Below are positions 20,365 through 28,975 of a stretch of 54,351 bases of DNA, one piece after another; the first letter of the stretch is position 1, and each line of letters opens with the position of its first letter. The notes below the pieces were generated by a model. It ran no database searches. It was not told the DNA's origin and saw only the letters and a list, made by a program, of their open reading frames with translations. This DNA comes from Azoarcus sp. TTM-91 (lineage in GTDB: Bacteria; Pseudomonadota; Gammaproteobacteria; Burkholderiales; Rhodocyclaceae): NCBI RefSeq assembly GCF_012911025.1, contig NZ_WUEI01000024.1:1-54351 (forward strand), read 5' to 3'. A program made the position numbers and the translations under genes.

Positions 20365-21168
20365 ATGCTCCGCCTTGTCCGCCTGCTGTGCTGCTTTCTG
20401 TGCGCGTTTTCTTTGACGAACGCCATAGCGAACGATATGACGCCCAGCCGGCTCGACCGCATTACGGCCGAGCACAAGCTGCGCGTCTGCATCTGGCCTG
20501 ACTACTACGGAATTTCCTATCGGGCGCCCGGCAGCCGGGAACTCGTCGGCCTGGATGTGGACCTGGCGAAGGAACTGGGCAAGGAGCTGGAGGCGGAAGT
20601 CGTCTTCGTCGACAGCAGCTTTTCCCGCCTCATCCAGGACGTGCTCGGCAACCGCTGCGACATCGCCGCCTTCGCCATCGGCATCACCAATCAACGGGCG
20701 GAGAAGCTGCGCTTCACCTCGCCCCATCTGGCGAGCGACATCTACGCCATCACCACCCAGAACAACCAGCGCATCCGCAACTGGGACGACATCGATCAGC
20801 CCGGGGTCACCGTCGCGGTCGCCCGCGGCACGCTGCATGAAATGGTGATGCGGGACAAGCTGCGGCACGCCAGGCTCTCGGTTCTCTCCTCTCCCCACGC
20901 CCGCGAGCAGGAGGTCGAGGCCGGCCGTGCCGACGTCTTCATGACCGACTACCCCTACAGCCGCTGGATGCTCACCACCGCCAGCTGGGCGCGCCTGGTT
21001 TCGCCTTCCGGCACCTACCACGTCACGCCCTACGCCTGGGCACTGGCCCCCGGCGACGAGCGCTGGCACAAGCGGGTGGATGCCTTCATCGCTGCGGTGA
21101 AGCGCGACGGCCGGTTGCAGGAGAGCGCCCGCCGCCACGGCCTGGAGCCCATCGCGGTCACCCGCTGA
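20365..21168 (+). CDS. Extracellular solute-binding protein, family 3 (amino-acid type)
   Basis: The 267-aa product has a signal peptide (MLRLVRLLCCFLCAFSLTNA with cleavage near residue 23) and a periplasmic type-2 binding fold: LRVCIWPDYYGISYR, GLDVDLAKELGKEL and RGTLHEMVMRDK. Such proteins bind polar amino acids or related small molecules. No permease or ATPase gene lies nearby, so it may serve a distant transporter or act as a sensor partner. Upstream are the inverted repeats at 20231-20271. Confidence 0.85.
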   Translation: MLRLVRLLCCFLCAFSLTNAIANDMTPSRLDRITAEHKLRVCIWPDYYGISYRAPGSRELVGLDVDLAKELGKELEAEVVFVDSSFSRLIQDVLGNRCDIAAFAIGITNQRAEKLRFTSPHLASDIYAITTQNNQRIRNWDDIDQPGVTVAVARGTLHEMVMRDKLRHARLSVLSSPHAREQEVEAGRADVFMTDYPYSRWMLTTASWARLVSPSGTYHVTPYAWALAPGDERWHKRVDAFIAAVKRDGRLQESARRHGLEPIAVTR

Positions 21169-21214
21169 GGCGGCTGGCGCGTTCCGCCGCCCAAGCCGGC
21201 ATGGAACGCCACCG

Positions 21215-21808
21215 CTAGGCGCAGGGAAAGGCGCCCGCCTCGGTCACCAGCCAGTCCATCGGCAAGTCATGCGCCTGCGGGAAGACGGTGTCAGCCCGCC
21301 CCAGCTCGAAGCCCACACCGATCGCCATCACCTTTCTTTGCGCCAGCGTGCGATCGAAGTAGCCGCCACCGTAGCCCAATCGGTAGCCGGCCGCATCGAA
21401 GGCGTTGAGCGGCACCAACAGCACCGCCGGCTCCAACACCTCGCCCTCCGCCGGCACCGGGATGCCGTGGCGGTCGGGCACCATGGCGCAATCCGGTGTC
21501 CACCTGCGGAACGTCAGCGGCGTTGCTTTGTCCAGGACCACGGGCAGCGATGCCCGCCGCCTGGCGTCCGCTGCCAGCCAGCGCCCGACCCAACCCCGCA
21601 GATCCGGCTCCGCCCGGTATGGCCAGCAGTAGGCGAGGCTGTCCGGCGCGAGGCGTGCGACCACTCCGTCCAGATGTCTTTCGATACGGGCGGTGAGTTC
21701 CGCGCGCAGCCCGGCCGCCAGGGCCTCCCGCCCAGCCACGGCCTGTTCGCGCAGGCGGCGGCGGAGCGCTTCGGCGCCGGCGGGGGGCGGAAACGGGGCG
21801 GCGGTCAT
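21215..21808 (-). CDS. 5-formyltetrahydrofolate cyclo-ligase
   Basis: The enzyme converts 5-formyl-THF to 5,10-methenyl-THF with ATP, recovering the folate pool. The 197-aa product has the C-terminal family signature LGYGGGYFDRTLA, PLNAFDAAGYR before it, and RFRRWTP-like FRRWTPDCAM in the centre. The ATG at 21808 is preferred; longer readings run into the divergent transglycosylase gene. The gene is divergent from that gene with only 39 bases between, so their promoters must overlap one another or lie in the coding ends. Also called ygfA/fau. Confidence 0.93.
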   Translation of the reverse strand: MTAAPFPPPAGAEALRRRLREQAVAGREALAAGLRAELTARIERHLDGVVARLAPDSLAYCWPYRAEPDLRGWVGRWLAADARRRASLPVVLDKATPLTFRRWTPDCAMVPDRHGIPVPAEGEVLEPAVLLVPLNAFDAAGYRLGYGGGYFDRTLAQRKVMAIGVGFELGRADTVFPQAHDLPMDWLVTEAGAFPCA

Positions 21809-21847
21809 GTGGTAAGGTCGGCAGTGCAGAACGAAGGATGGTAAGGG

Positions 21848-23779
21848 ATGAAAAAGGGTTTGTGGGGAGGGGTGCTGGCGGTGTTGTTGCTGGCGCTGTC
21901 GGGCTGTGCGACCGGACAAGTAGACGACAGCCGCATCATCGCCGCCCGTGAGGCGGTGCGCAGCGGAGACCGCAACACCCTGGAGCGCCTGGCCGACCAA
22001 CGCAGCGGCCACGTCCTTGAACCCTATGTGCGCTACTGGCTGCTGTTCAACAAGCTGGCGCGCTCCGAGCCGCCGCCGGCAAGCGAGCTTTCCGAATTTC
22101 TCGTCGAACAGGCTGGCAGCATGCTGGCAGACCGCCTGCGCGGCGACTGGGTGCGCCGCCTGGCCAAGGACGGCGACTGGCGCGGCGTGGTCCAGCTCTA
22201 CCCGGACATCCTCGCGCCCGACCAGGAGCTGCGCTGCCTGGGCTGGACCGGCCGCATGATGACCGGCGACCGCAGCGCCCTCGCCGAAGTCGCCCTGCAG
22301 TGGCTGGACCTGGTGGAGAGCCATAGCGCCTGCGAACCGGTGTTGCTCGCCACCGTTACCGCCGGCCAGGTCGGGCCGGAAGACGTCTGGTGGCGCATCC
22401 GCCGCCAGGTGGAAGGCCGCAACCCGGCCAACGCCAAGCTGACGCTAGCCTGGTTGCCGAGCGGCACGGCGCCCAACCCGGCCGCCTTCGACCAGGCCAT
22501 CCGCAGCCCCGCCCAGTACCTGGACCGCTTGCCTCCCAACTTCGCCATCAACCGCGCCGGTCGCGAACTGGCGCTGGCCGCGCTGGTGCGTTTGTCTCGC
22601 GAGGACGTACGCGCCGCCGAAGGCCGGCTGGTGCGCATCCAGGACAGGCTGGACGCCGAGGAGCGCGGCTACGCCTGGGCCAACCTCGCCCTGCGCGCCG
22701 CCCTCGGCCAGTTGCCGGAAGCGCTCGCCTGGTACCGCGCCGCCGGCAGCACGCCGCTGAGCGCGGAGCAGCGTGCGTGGCGGGTGCGCAGTGCGCTGCG
22801 GGCGGGCAACTGGGCGGCGGTGGAAGAGGCTATCGCCCAACTGCCGGTGAATGAGCAGACCGACCCCGAGTGGCTCTACTGGCGCGGTCGCGCGCTGGCC
22901 GCCCGCGGGCGTGAGGCCGAGGCGGATGCGCTGTACGCCCGCATCGCCGGCGAGCCGCATTTCTACGGCATCCTCGCCGCCGAGGAGCGCGGCCAGCTGT
23001 TCGCGCCACCAGTACGCAGCGGCAGCATCACGCAGGAGCAGCTGCGCCAGGCCGAGGACGACCCCAGCCTGCGCCGGGCGCTGGCGCTGTTCCGCATCGA
23101 CATGCGTACCGAGGGCACCCGCGAGTGGAACTGGGCGCTACGCAACCAGGAGGACGGCTTCATCCTCGCCGCCGCCCGCCTAGCGCTGAAGAACGACATC
23201 TACGACCGTGCCATCAACACCGCCGAGCGCGCGGACCCGCGCAGCAACTTCGACCTGCGCTTCCTCACGCCCTACCGGCAGTTGATCGAGCCGCAGGTGC
23301 TCAACCAGGGTCTGGACATCAGCTGGGTGTATGGCTTGATGCGGCAGGAGAGCCGCTTCGTCGTGCCAGCGCGCTCCAGCTCCGGCGCCCAGGGGCTGAT
23401 GCAGGTGATGCCGGCCACCGGCAAGTGGGTGGCCGGCAAGATCGGCATGACCGGCTATAGCCCGACCATGCTGTCCGAGCCCAACACCAACGTCCGCCTC
23501 GGCACCAGCTACATGCGGCTGATCCTGGAAGACCTGGACAACCACCCGGTGCTGGCCAGCGCCGGCTACAACGCCGGCCCCAGCCGCGCCAAGCGCTGGC
23601 GCGACGCCCAGCCGATGGAAGGCGCCGTCTACACCGAAACCATCCCCTTCGACGAGACGCGCGACTACGTCAAGAAGGTGATGGCCAACACCGTGATCTA
23701 CGCGGCCATGCTGGAAGGCCGGCCGCAATCGCTGAAAACGCGCCTAGGCGTCATCGGCCCCCGTCCCGCCGCACAGTAG
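21848..23779 (+). CDS. Soluble-type lytic murein transglycosylase (lipoprotein)
   Basis: This 643-aa protein cleaves peptidoglycan glycan strands non-hydrolytically. It has a lipoprotein signal (LLLALSGCATG, Cys at about residue 19), a long alpha-helical superhelix (about 40-470) and a C-terminal SLT domain with catalytic Glu in GLMRQESRFV, then SSGAQGLMQVMPATGKWVA and AGYNAGPSR. It resembles Slt70 but is predicted to be membrane-anchored by its lipobox. The ribosome site is the purine-rich GTAAGGG before the ATG. Confidence 0.93.
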   Translation: MKKGLWGGVLAVLLLALSGCATGQVDDSRIIAAREAVRSGDRNTLERLADQRSGHVLEPYVRYWLLFNKLARSEPPPASELSEFLVEQAGSMLADRLRGDWVRRLAKDGDWRGVVQLYPDILAPDQELRCLGWTGRMMTGDRSALAEVALQWLDLVESHSACEPVLLATVTAGQVGPEDVWWRIRRQVEGRNPANAKLTLAWLPSGTAPNPAAFDQAIRSPAQYLDRLPPNFAINRAGRELALAALVRLSREDVRAAEGRLVRIQDRLDAEERGYAWANLALRAALGQLPEALAWYRAAGSTPLSAEQRAWRVRSALRAGNWAAVEEAIAQLPVNEQTDPEWLYWRGRALAARGREAEADALYARIAGEPHFYGILAAEERGQLFAPPVRSGSITQEQLRQAEDDPSLRRALALFRIDMRTEGTREWNWALRNQEDGFILAAARLALKNDIYDRAINTAERADPRSNFDLRFLTPYRQLIEPQVLNQGLDISWVYGLMRQESRFVVPARSSSGAQGLMQVMPATGKWVAGKIGMTGYSPTMLSEPNTNVRLGTSYMRLILEDLDNHPVLASAGYNAGPSRAKRWRDAQPMEGAVYTETIPFDETRDYVKKVMANTVIYAAMLEGRPQSLKTRLGVIGPRPAAQ

Positions 23780-23828
23780 CGCGCCGGGGCGGGGACCGCC
23801 CTTTTCCCTTCCGCCACAGGAGCTCGTC

Positions 23829-24791
23829 ATGAACAGACGCGTCGTCCTCGTCGGCGGCACCGGCTTCATCGGCGCCGCAACCGCCAACCGCCTCACCGCC
23901 GCCGGAGTGGACCTGCTGGTTCCCACCCGGCAGGCCCGTACCGCCAGCCCGCTGGCGCTGCTGCCGACGGTGGAGCTCATTCCCGCCGACGTGTACGACC
24001 CGGCCACGCTGGCCCGGCTGTTCGCCGGCGCGGATGCGGTGGTGAATCTGGTCGGCATCCTGCACTCCCGCAGTGGCTCGCCCTACGGCCCGGACTTCGC
24101 CAGGGCACATGTGGAGTTGCCGCGCAAGATCATGGCCGCCGCCGCACAAACCGGCGTACGCCGGCTGGTGCACATCAGCGCGCTGGGCGCCACGGCCGAC
24201 GGCCCCTCCGAGTACCTGCGCTCCAAGGCCGCCGGCGAGGAGGCAGTGCGCGCGGCGCCGCCAGCGCTGAGCTGGACCATTCTGCGCCCCTCGGTGGTGT
24301 TCGGCCGCGACGACCGCTTCCTCAACCTCTTCGCCCAACTCGCCCGCCGTTTCCCGCTGCTGCCGCTGGCCGGCGCCCAGGCCCGCTTCCAGCCGGTCTA
24401 TGTCGAGGATGTGGCCGAGGTGATCTGGCGCTGCCTGAGCGAAGACCAGGTCGGCGGCCAGACTTACGAGGTGGCCGGCCCCACCGTCTACACCCTGCGG
24501 GAACTGGTGGAATATGTGTCCGCGCTGGTCGATGCACCGCGCCCCGTCATCCCGCTGCCGGACGGACTGGCGATGATGCAGGCTGCCCTGATGGAGCTGG
24601 CGCCGCAGCCGCTGATGAGCCGCGACAACGTCCGCTCCATGCGGGCGGACAACGTCGCCAGCGGCGCCCCACTGCCCTTCGGCCTCACGGCCCAGGCTCT
24701 GGAAGCGCTCGCCCCGGCCTGGCTGGGCGGCGGCAGCAGCCGCAGCCACTACGACCGCTACCGTCGCGGCCTGCGCCACAACCGGGGCTAA
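23829..24791 (+). CDS. NAD(P)-binding epimerase, complex I NDUFA9-like family
   Basis: The 320-aa product has a Rossmann start VVLVGGTGFIGAATANRL and an atypical SDR fold like NDUFA9/YlbE-type epimerases (INLVGIL-like VVNLVGIL, HISALGA, SKAAGEEAVR, LRPSVVFG). The family binds NAD(P)H; the bacterial substrate is unknown. It lies 49 bases after the transglycosylase gene on the same strand, with AGGAG before the ATG. Widely conserved at this kind of position in betaproteobacteria. Confidence 0.87.
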   Translation: MNRRVVLVGGTGFIGAATANRLTAAGVDLLVPTRQARTASPLALLPTVELIPADVYDPATLARLFAGADAVVNLVGILHSRSGSPYGPDFARAHVELPRKIMAAAAQTGVRRLVHISALGATADGPSEYLRSKAAGEEAVRAAPPALSWTILRPSVVFGRDDRFLNLFAQLARRFPLLPLAGAQARFQPVYVEDVAEVIWRCLSEDQVGGQTYEVAGPTVYTLRELVEYVSALVDAPRPVIPLPDGLAMMQAALMELAPQPLMSRDNVRSMRADNVASGAPLPFGLTAQALEALAPAWLGGGSSRSHYDRYRRGLRHNRG

Positions 24792-24862
24792 GACGCCCGG
24801 GTAGCCCGCCAACGGCCGCCGATGCTAAGGTTCGGCACCTTCCCTCACCGTGGAAACCCGAG

Positions 24863-25507
24863 ATGAAGCTGATCATCGGCAACAAGAACTATTCGTCCTG
24901 GTCCCTGCGCGCCTGGCTTGCCGCCCGCGAAGGCGGCTTCACCTTCGAGGAAATCCGCATCCCGCTGTTCATTCCCGGCAGCCGCGAACGCATCCTGGCG
25001 CACTCGCCGTCGGCCAAGGTGCCCTGCCTGATCGACCACGGTCTGGCGGTCTGGGACTCGATGGCCATCAACGAGTACCTGGCGGAGCAGAACCCTGCCC
25101 TGTGGCCCGCCGACCGCGCCGCGCGCGCGGTCGCGCGCTCGGTCAGCGCCGAGATGCACTCCGGCTTCGTGCCCCTGCGCAGCAAGATGCCGATGAACAT
25201 CCGCAAGGACTACGCCGGCCACGGCCGCAGCCCCGAAGTGGAGGCCGACATCGCCCGCATCACCGCCATCTGGAACGATTGCCGCAGCCGCTTTGCCACC
25301 GCCGGCCCCTACCTGTTCGGCGCCTTCTCCATCGCCGACGCCATGTACGCGCCCGTCTGCTTCCGCTTCGCCACCTATGGCGTGACGCCGGAGGGCCCGG
25401 CCGGCGCCTACCTCGCCACCATGCTGGCCAATCCGCACATGAAGGCCTGGGCGGAAGCCGCGCGGCAGGAAAGCGAGCACCTGCCTTCCGAGGATCTGTA
25501 CGGCTGA
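24863..25507 (+). CDS. Glutathione S-transferase family protein
   Basis: The 214-aa product begins with a thioredoxin-like domain in which the likely glutathione-activating serine lies in YSSWSLRAWLAAREGG (residues 9-24), with the cis-Pro/ESxxI-equivalent VPCLIDHGLAVWDSMAI, then an all-helical C-terminal domain. Substrate unknown. The stop codon shares one base with the cca start (TGATG), so the two are translationally coupled, which is a conserved neighbourhood rather than a functional link. Confidence 0.9.
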   Translation: MKLIIGNKNYSSWSLRAWLAAREGGFTFEEIRIPLFIPGSRERILAHSPSAKVPCLIDHGLAVWDSMAINEYLAEQNPALWPADRAARAVARSVSAEMHSGFVPLRSKMPMNIRKDYAGHGRSPEVEADIARITAIWNDCRSRFATAGPYLFGAFSIADAMYAPVCFRFATYGVTPEGPAGAYLATMLANPHMKAWAEAARQESEHLPSEDLYG

Positions 25508-26751
25508 TGCGCAGCTACATCGTTGGCGGCGCCGTGCGCGACGCCCTGCTCGGCCTGCCGGTGAAGGACCACGACTGGGTCGTGGTCGGTGCCACGCCGG
25601 ATGAAATGCTGGCCCGCGGCTTCCGCCCGGTGGGTAAGGACTTCCCCGTCTTCCTCCACCCCGAAACGCAAGAGGAATATGCCCTCGCCCGCACCGAACG
25701 CAAGACCGGCCGCGGCTACGCCGGCTTCGCCTTCCACGCTTCGCCAGACGTTACGCTGGAAGAAGATCTGGCGCGGCGCGACCTCACCATCAACGCCATC
25801 GCCCGCGACGAGGCCGGCACGCTGATCGACCCTTACGGCGGCCAGGCCGACCTCCAGGCGCGGCTGTTCCGCCACGTCGGCCCTGCCTTTGTCGAGGACC
25901 CGGTGCGCATCCTGCGGCTCGCCCGCTTCGCCGCCCGCTTCCACGACTTCAACGTCGCGCCGGAAACCCTGGCGCTGATGAAGTCCATGGTGGCCGACGG
26001 CGAAGTGGATCATCTGGTGCCGGAGCGGGTGTGGCAGGAGATCGCCCGCGGCCTCATGGAAGCACGGCCCTCACGCATGATCCGGGTGCTGCGCGATTGC
26101 GGCGCCCTCGCCCGGCTGCTGCCGGAGCTGGACAAGCTCTTCGGCGTGCCGCAGCCGGAGAAGTACCACCCGGAAATCGATACCGGCGAGCATGTGCTGA
26201 TGGTCATCGATGCCGCCGCTGCGGCCGATACCCCGCTGCCGGTACGCTGGGCCTGCCTGCTGCACGACCTCGGCAAAGGCGAGACACCGGCAGCCGTACT
26301 ACCGCATCACTACGGCCACGAAGCCCGCAGCGCCACGCTGGCGCGCGAGGTCTCCGAGCGCCTGAAGGCGCCCGCCGACTGCCGCGACCTGGCCGTGCTG
26401 GTCGCACGCGAGCATGGCGTACTACCGCGCATCACCGAGCTGCGGCCGGATACCATCGTCAAGATCCTGGAGCGCAGCGATGCCCTGCGACGGCCGGAAC
26501 GCTTCCACGCCATGCTGGACGCCAGCGCCTGCGATCACCGCGGCCGCGGTAACGCCACCGACGCCCCATGGCTTCCGGCCGCTGCCTGGCAGGCGGCGCT
26601 GGCAGCGGTGCGGGCGGTGGACGCCGGCGCCATCGCCCGTGCCTGCATAGACAAGGCGCAGATTCCGCAGCGGGTGCACGCCGCGCGGGTGGAGGCGGTG
26701 AAAAGCCTGCGCCGCGGGGCGGAGCAAGACAGCGCACCAAACGGGCAATGA
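25507..26751 (+). CDS. cca: Multifunctional CCA-adding tRNA nucleotidyltransferase
   Basis: Cca adds or repairs the 3'-CCA of tRNAs without a template. The ATG at 25507 gives 414 aa. The nucleotidyltransferase head is VGGAVRDALLGLPVKDHDWV with the metal-binding D-x-D; RRDLTINAIA and EDPVRILRLARFAAR follow. The C-terminal half has an HD domain (CLLHDLGKGETP), which gives the phosphodiesterase/phosphatase activities of the enterobacterial type. It overlaps the GST stop by one base. Confidence 0.96.
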   Translation: MRSYIVGGAVRDALLGLPVKDHDWVVVGATPDEMLARGFRPVGKDFPVFLHPETQEEYALARTERKTGRGYAGFAFHASPDVTLEEDLARRDLTINAIARDEAGTLIDPYGGQADLQARLFRHVGPAFVEDPVRILRLARFAARFHDFNVAPETLALMKSMVADGEVDHLVPERVWQEIARGLMEARPSRMIRVLRDCGALARLLPELDKLFGVPQPEKYHPEIDTGEHVLMVIDAAAAADTPLPVRWACLLHDLGKGETPAAVLPHHYGHEARSATLAREVSERLKAPADCRDLAVLVAREHGVLPRITELRPDTIVKILERSDALRRPERFHAMLDASACDHRGRGNATDAPWLPAAAWQAALAAVRAVDAGAIARACIDKAQIPQRVHAARVEAVKSLRRGAEQDSAPNGQ

Positions 26752-26755
26752 GCGC

Positions 26756-26953
26756 TCACCAGACCCGCAGCAGCACCCAGGCCAGCAAGGAAAACAGGAT
26801 GGTGGTGGTAAAAGGAAAGTGGAAATGACGGCCGCGCAGGCGGAAAGACACATCCCCGGGCAGATGGCCCAAGCGCAGGCGGCCCGCCAGCCCGGGCTGG
26901 ATCAGCCCGCTCAGCACCACCACCAGCACGACCACCACCACCCACTTCAGCAT
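26756..26953 (-). CDS. DUF2905 family small membrane protein
   Basis: A 65-aa protein starting MLKWVVVVVLVVVLSGLI at 26953, with two membrane helices (about 2-18 and 48-64) joined by a basic loop containing LGHLPGDVSFRLRGR, the hallmark of DUF2905. Function unknown. It converges on cca with only four bases between the two stop codons. The longer in-frame upstream reading lacks family similarity and overlaps the next gene. Confidence 0.83.
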   Translation of the reverse strand: MLKWVVVVVLVVVLSGLIQPGLAGRLRLGHLPGDVSFRLRGRHFHFPFTTTILFSLLAWVLLRVW

Positions 26954-27044
26954 TGCCCGCTCCCCGCGACGAAGCGCGATTAGACCCCCAGCGCAGCGGC
27001 AACCGCAATCCCGCCCTTCGAACGACAGAACCGGAACCCCGTCC

Positions 27045-27665
27045 ATGATCACCCTCTACACCTGGAGCACGCCGAACGGCTACAAGGTCTCCATCGCCCT
27101 GGAAGAACTGGGCCTGCCCTATGAAGTGCGCCCCATCAACATCACCCGCGACGAACAGTTCGCCCCCGAATTCCTCGCCATCAACCCGAACAACAAGATC
27201 CCCGCCATCGTCGACAGCGACGGCCCCGGCGGCCGCCCCATCACCCTGATCGAGTCCGGCGCCATCCTCATCTACCTCGCCGAGAAAAGCGGCCGCCTGC
27301 TGCCGCAGGACGCCCGCGAGCGCTACGAAGTGCTGCAATGGCTGATGTTCCAGATGGGCGGCATCGGCCCCATGCTGGGCCAGGTGCACCACTTCCTGCG
27401 CTTCGCGCCGGAGCGCCTGCCCTACCCGATGGAGCGCTACGCCAAGGAAGCCAGGCGCCTCTATGCCGTGCTGGAAAGCCGCCTCGCCAACCGCGACTGG
27501 CTGGCCGGCAGCAGCTACTCCATCGCCGACATCGCCACTTTCCCCTGGATAGGCCGCCATGAGTGGCAGGGCATTTCACTGGAGGATTACCCGGCGGTGA
27601 ACCGCTGGTTCCAGGCCATTGCCGCCCGCCCGGCGGTGGAACGCGGCCGCAAGGTGCCGCAATGA
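27045..27665 (+). CDS. Glutathione S-transferase, Nu-class (YfcG/YghU-like)
   Basis: The 206-aa protein begins MITLYTWSTPNGYKVSIALE, typical of YfcG-like enzymes that use glutathione as a disulfide-bond reductase; NPNNKIPAIVD and ESGAILIYLAEK complete the thioredoxin-like domain and NRDWLAGSSYSIADIATFPW lies in the helical domain. Its stop overlaps the following hydrolase start (ATGA), so the two are co-expressed. Physiological substrate unknown. Confidence 0.9.
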   Translation: MITLYTWSTPNGYKVSIALEELGLPYEVRPINITRDEQFAPEFLAINPNNKIPAIVDSDGPGGRPITLIESGAILIYLAEKSGRLLPQDARERYEVLQWLMFQMGGIGPMLGQVHHFLRFAPERLPYPMERYAKEARRLYAVLESRLANRDWLAGSSYSIADIATFPWIGRHEWQGISLEDYPAVNRWFQAIAARPAVERGRKVPQ

Positions 27666-28465
27666 ACACCAGCCGCTTCGGTGGCCTGGAGGTGCTCTGC
27701 CACACGCCGGCCCAACCCGCCCACGCCAACCCGCTGCTCTTCATCCACGGTGCCTACGTCGGCGCCTGGTGCTGGGAAGAGCACTTCCTGCCCTGGTTCG
27801 CCAAGCAAGGCTGGACCAGCTACGCGCTCTCCCTGTCCGGCCACGGCGCCAGCCCTGAGCGGCAGCAGCTGGACGCCTACTCGATAGATGACTACGTGGC
27901 GGACGTCGCCCGCGTCGCCGCCGCGCTGCCCGCGCCCCCCATCCTCGTCGGCCATTCCATGGGCGGGCTGGTGGTGCAGAAGTACCTGGAGCGCCACGAC
28001 GCACCGGCGGTCGCGCTGCTGTGCTCGGTTCCGCCGCAGGGCTTGGGCTTTTCCATGTTCCATCTGGCGCTGACCCGGCCCAACCTGCTCGGCGACCTCA
28101 ACCGCATCATGAACGGCAACCAGGTGGACATCGCCAGCCTGCGCGAAGCCCTGTTCCACCAGCCGGTGGCCCCGGCGGACCTGGAGCGCTACTACCGCCT
28201 GAGCCAGCCGGAATCCCACCGCGCGATCTGGGATATGACGCTGTTCAACCTGCCCAACCCGGCCGCCATGCACCGTACGCCGCTGCTGGTCCTCGGCGCC
28301 GGACACGACACCCTGATTCCGCCCCCGCAGGTACAGATGACCGCCGCCACGTATGGCAGCCGCGCGGAGATCTTCGACGACATGGGCCACGGCCTGATGC
28401 TGGAGCGCGACTGGCTGCGGGTGGCGGAACGCATCGCCGGGTGGCTGCTAGAGCACGGGCTGTGA
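27662..28465 (+). CDS. Alpha/beta hydrolase
   Basis: The 267-aa product has the alpha/beta-hydrolase fold with oxyanion region LFIHGAYVGAWCWE, nucleophile elbow GHSMGGLV (Ser about 98), an acidic residue in LGAGHDTLIPP and the catalytic His in DDMGHGLMLE. It starts at the ATG at 27662, four bases overlapping the GST gene. The pairing with a GST suggests a detoxification or thioester/ester clearance role but the substrate is not readable from sequence. Confidence 0.88.
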   Translation: MNTSRFGGLEVLCHTPAQPAHANPLLFIHGAYVGAWCWEEHFLPWFAKQGWTSYALSLSGHGASPERQQLDAYSIDDYVADVARVAAALPAPPILVGHSMGGLVVQKYLERHDAPAVALLCSVPPQGLGFSMFHLALTRPNLLGDLNRIMNGNQVDIASLREALFHQPVAPADLERYYRLSQPESHRAIWDMTLFNLPNPAAMHRTPLLVLGAGHDTLIPPPQVQMTAATYGSRAEIFDDMGHGLMLERDWLRVAERIAGWLLEHGL

Positions 28466-28638
28466 GGAATTTCCGCGCCGGGGCGAAACCGTAAGCAGAA
28501 GATGGCTGCATCGGCGCCCTTCGTCAGCAGGCGCCAACGACGACGGCAGACGGTGGAACCCTCATTCAAGGAACACCACCCGCCGCCGATAAAGTAGCCA
28601 AGGATCTGACGGATCCGACAGAGAGCGTGGAGGCCATC

Positions 28639-28851
28639 ATGATGATCGTCATGCAAATGAGCTCGGGGCAGGCCATGACTGACCCCGCCCCTTACGACGA
28701 GGAAGTGCTGAATGCCAGCTGGCTGCCGCCGCAACCGCAGGCCGCACTGCAACTGCAGGAAGCTCTCGAGCCCGAGCGCCCGCGCCGCGAAATGCCACCG
28801 CCCATCGATGTCGAGGCCTTCCTGAACGCGATGTATCGCAGCCAGGAATGA
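28639..28851 (+). CDS. Small hypothetical protein
   Basis: An open frame of 70 codons starts at the ATG at 28639, five bases after a good GTGGAGG ribosome site; a GTG at 28627 would add four residues. The product is Pro/Glu/Gln-rich, acidic, with a hydrophobic Met-rich start (MMIVMQMSSGQ) and the C-terminal piece IDVEAFLNAMYRSQE. I do not recognise a family. The ribosome site, the hairpin right after the stop and isolation from other frames support a real gene. Confidence 0.55.
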   Translation: MMIVMQMSSGQAMTDPAPYDEEVLNASWLPPQPQAALQLQEALEPERPRREMPPPIDVEAFLNAMYRSQE

Positions 28852-28858
28852 TGCGCCG

Positions 28859-28878
28859 GCAGGGAGCCTGCTCCCTGC
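28859..28878 (+). terminator. Hairpin after the small ORF
   Basis: GCAGGGAG (28859-28866) and CTCCCTGC (28871-28878) form a perfect 8-bp stem with a CCTG loop, seven bases past the stop codon, between two convergent genes. The short following sequence AGTGACTTTCC is only weakly U-rich. Confidence 0.5.
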
Positions 28879-28975
28879 AGTGACTTTCCGTAGTGATGTT
28901 GCGGGAGGTCGCTCGATCGCGGCGCCCTGCCAGGCAGGCGCAGGCCCCACAGCCCGCAGTCACGGCCATGCAGGA

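Noticed and set aside
21179..21209. GCGTTCC/GGAACGC inverted repeat between the solute-binding protein and cyclo-ligase genes as terminator
   Set aside because: Only 7 bp with a 17-base loop and no U tract; too weak to call.
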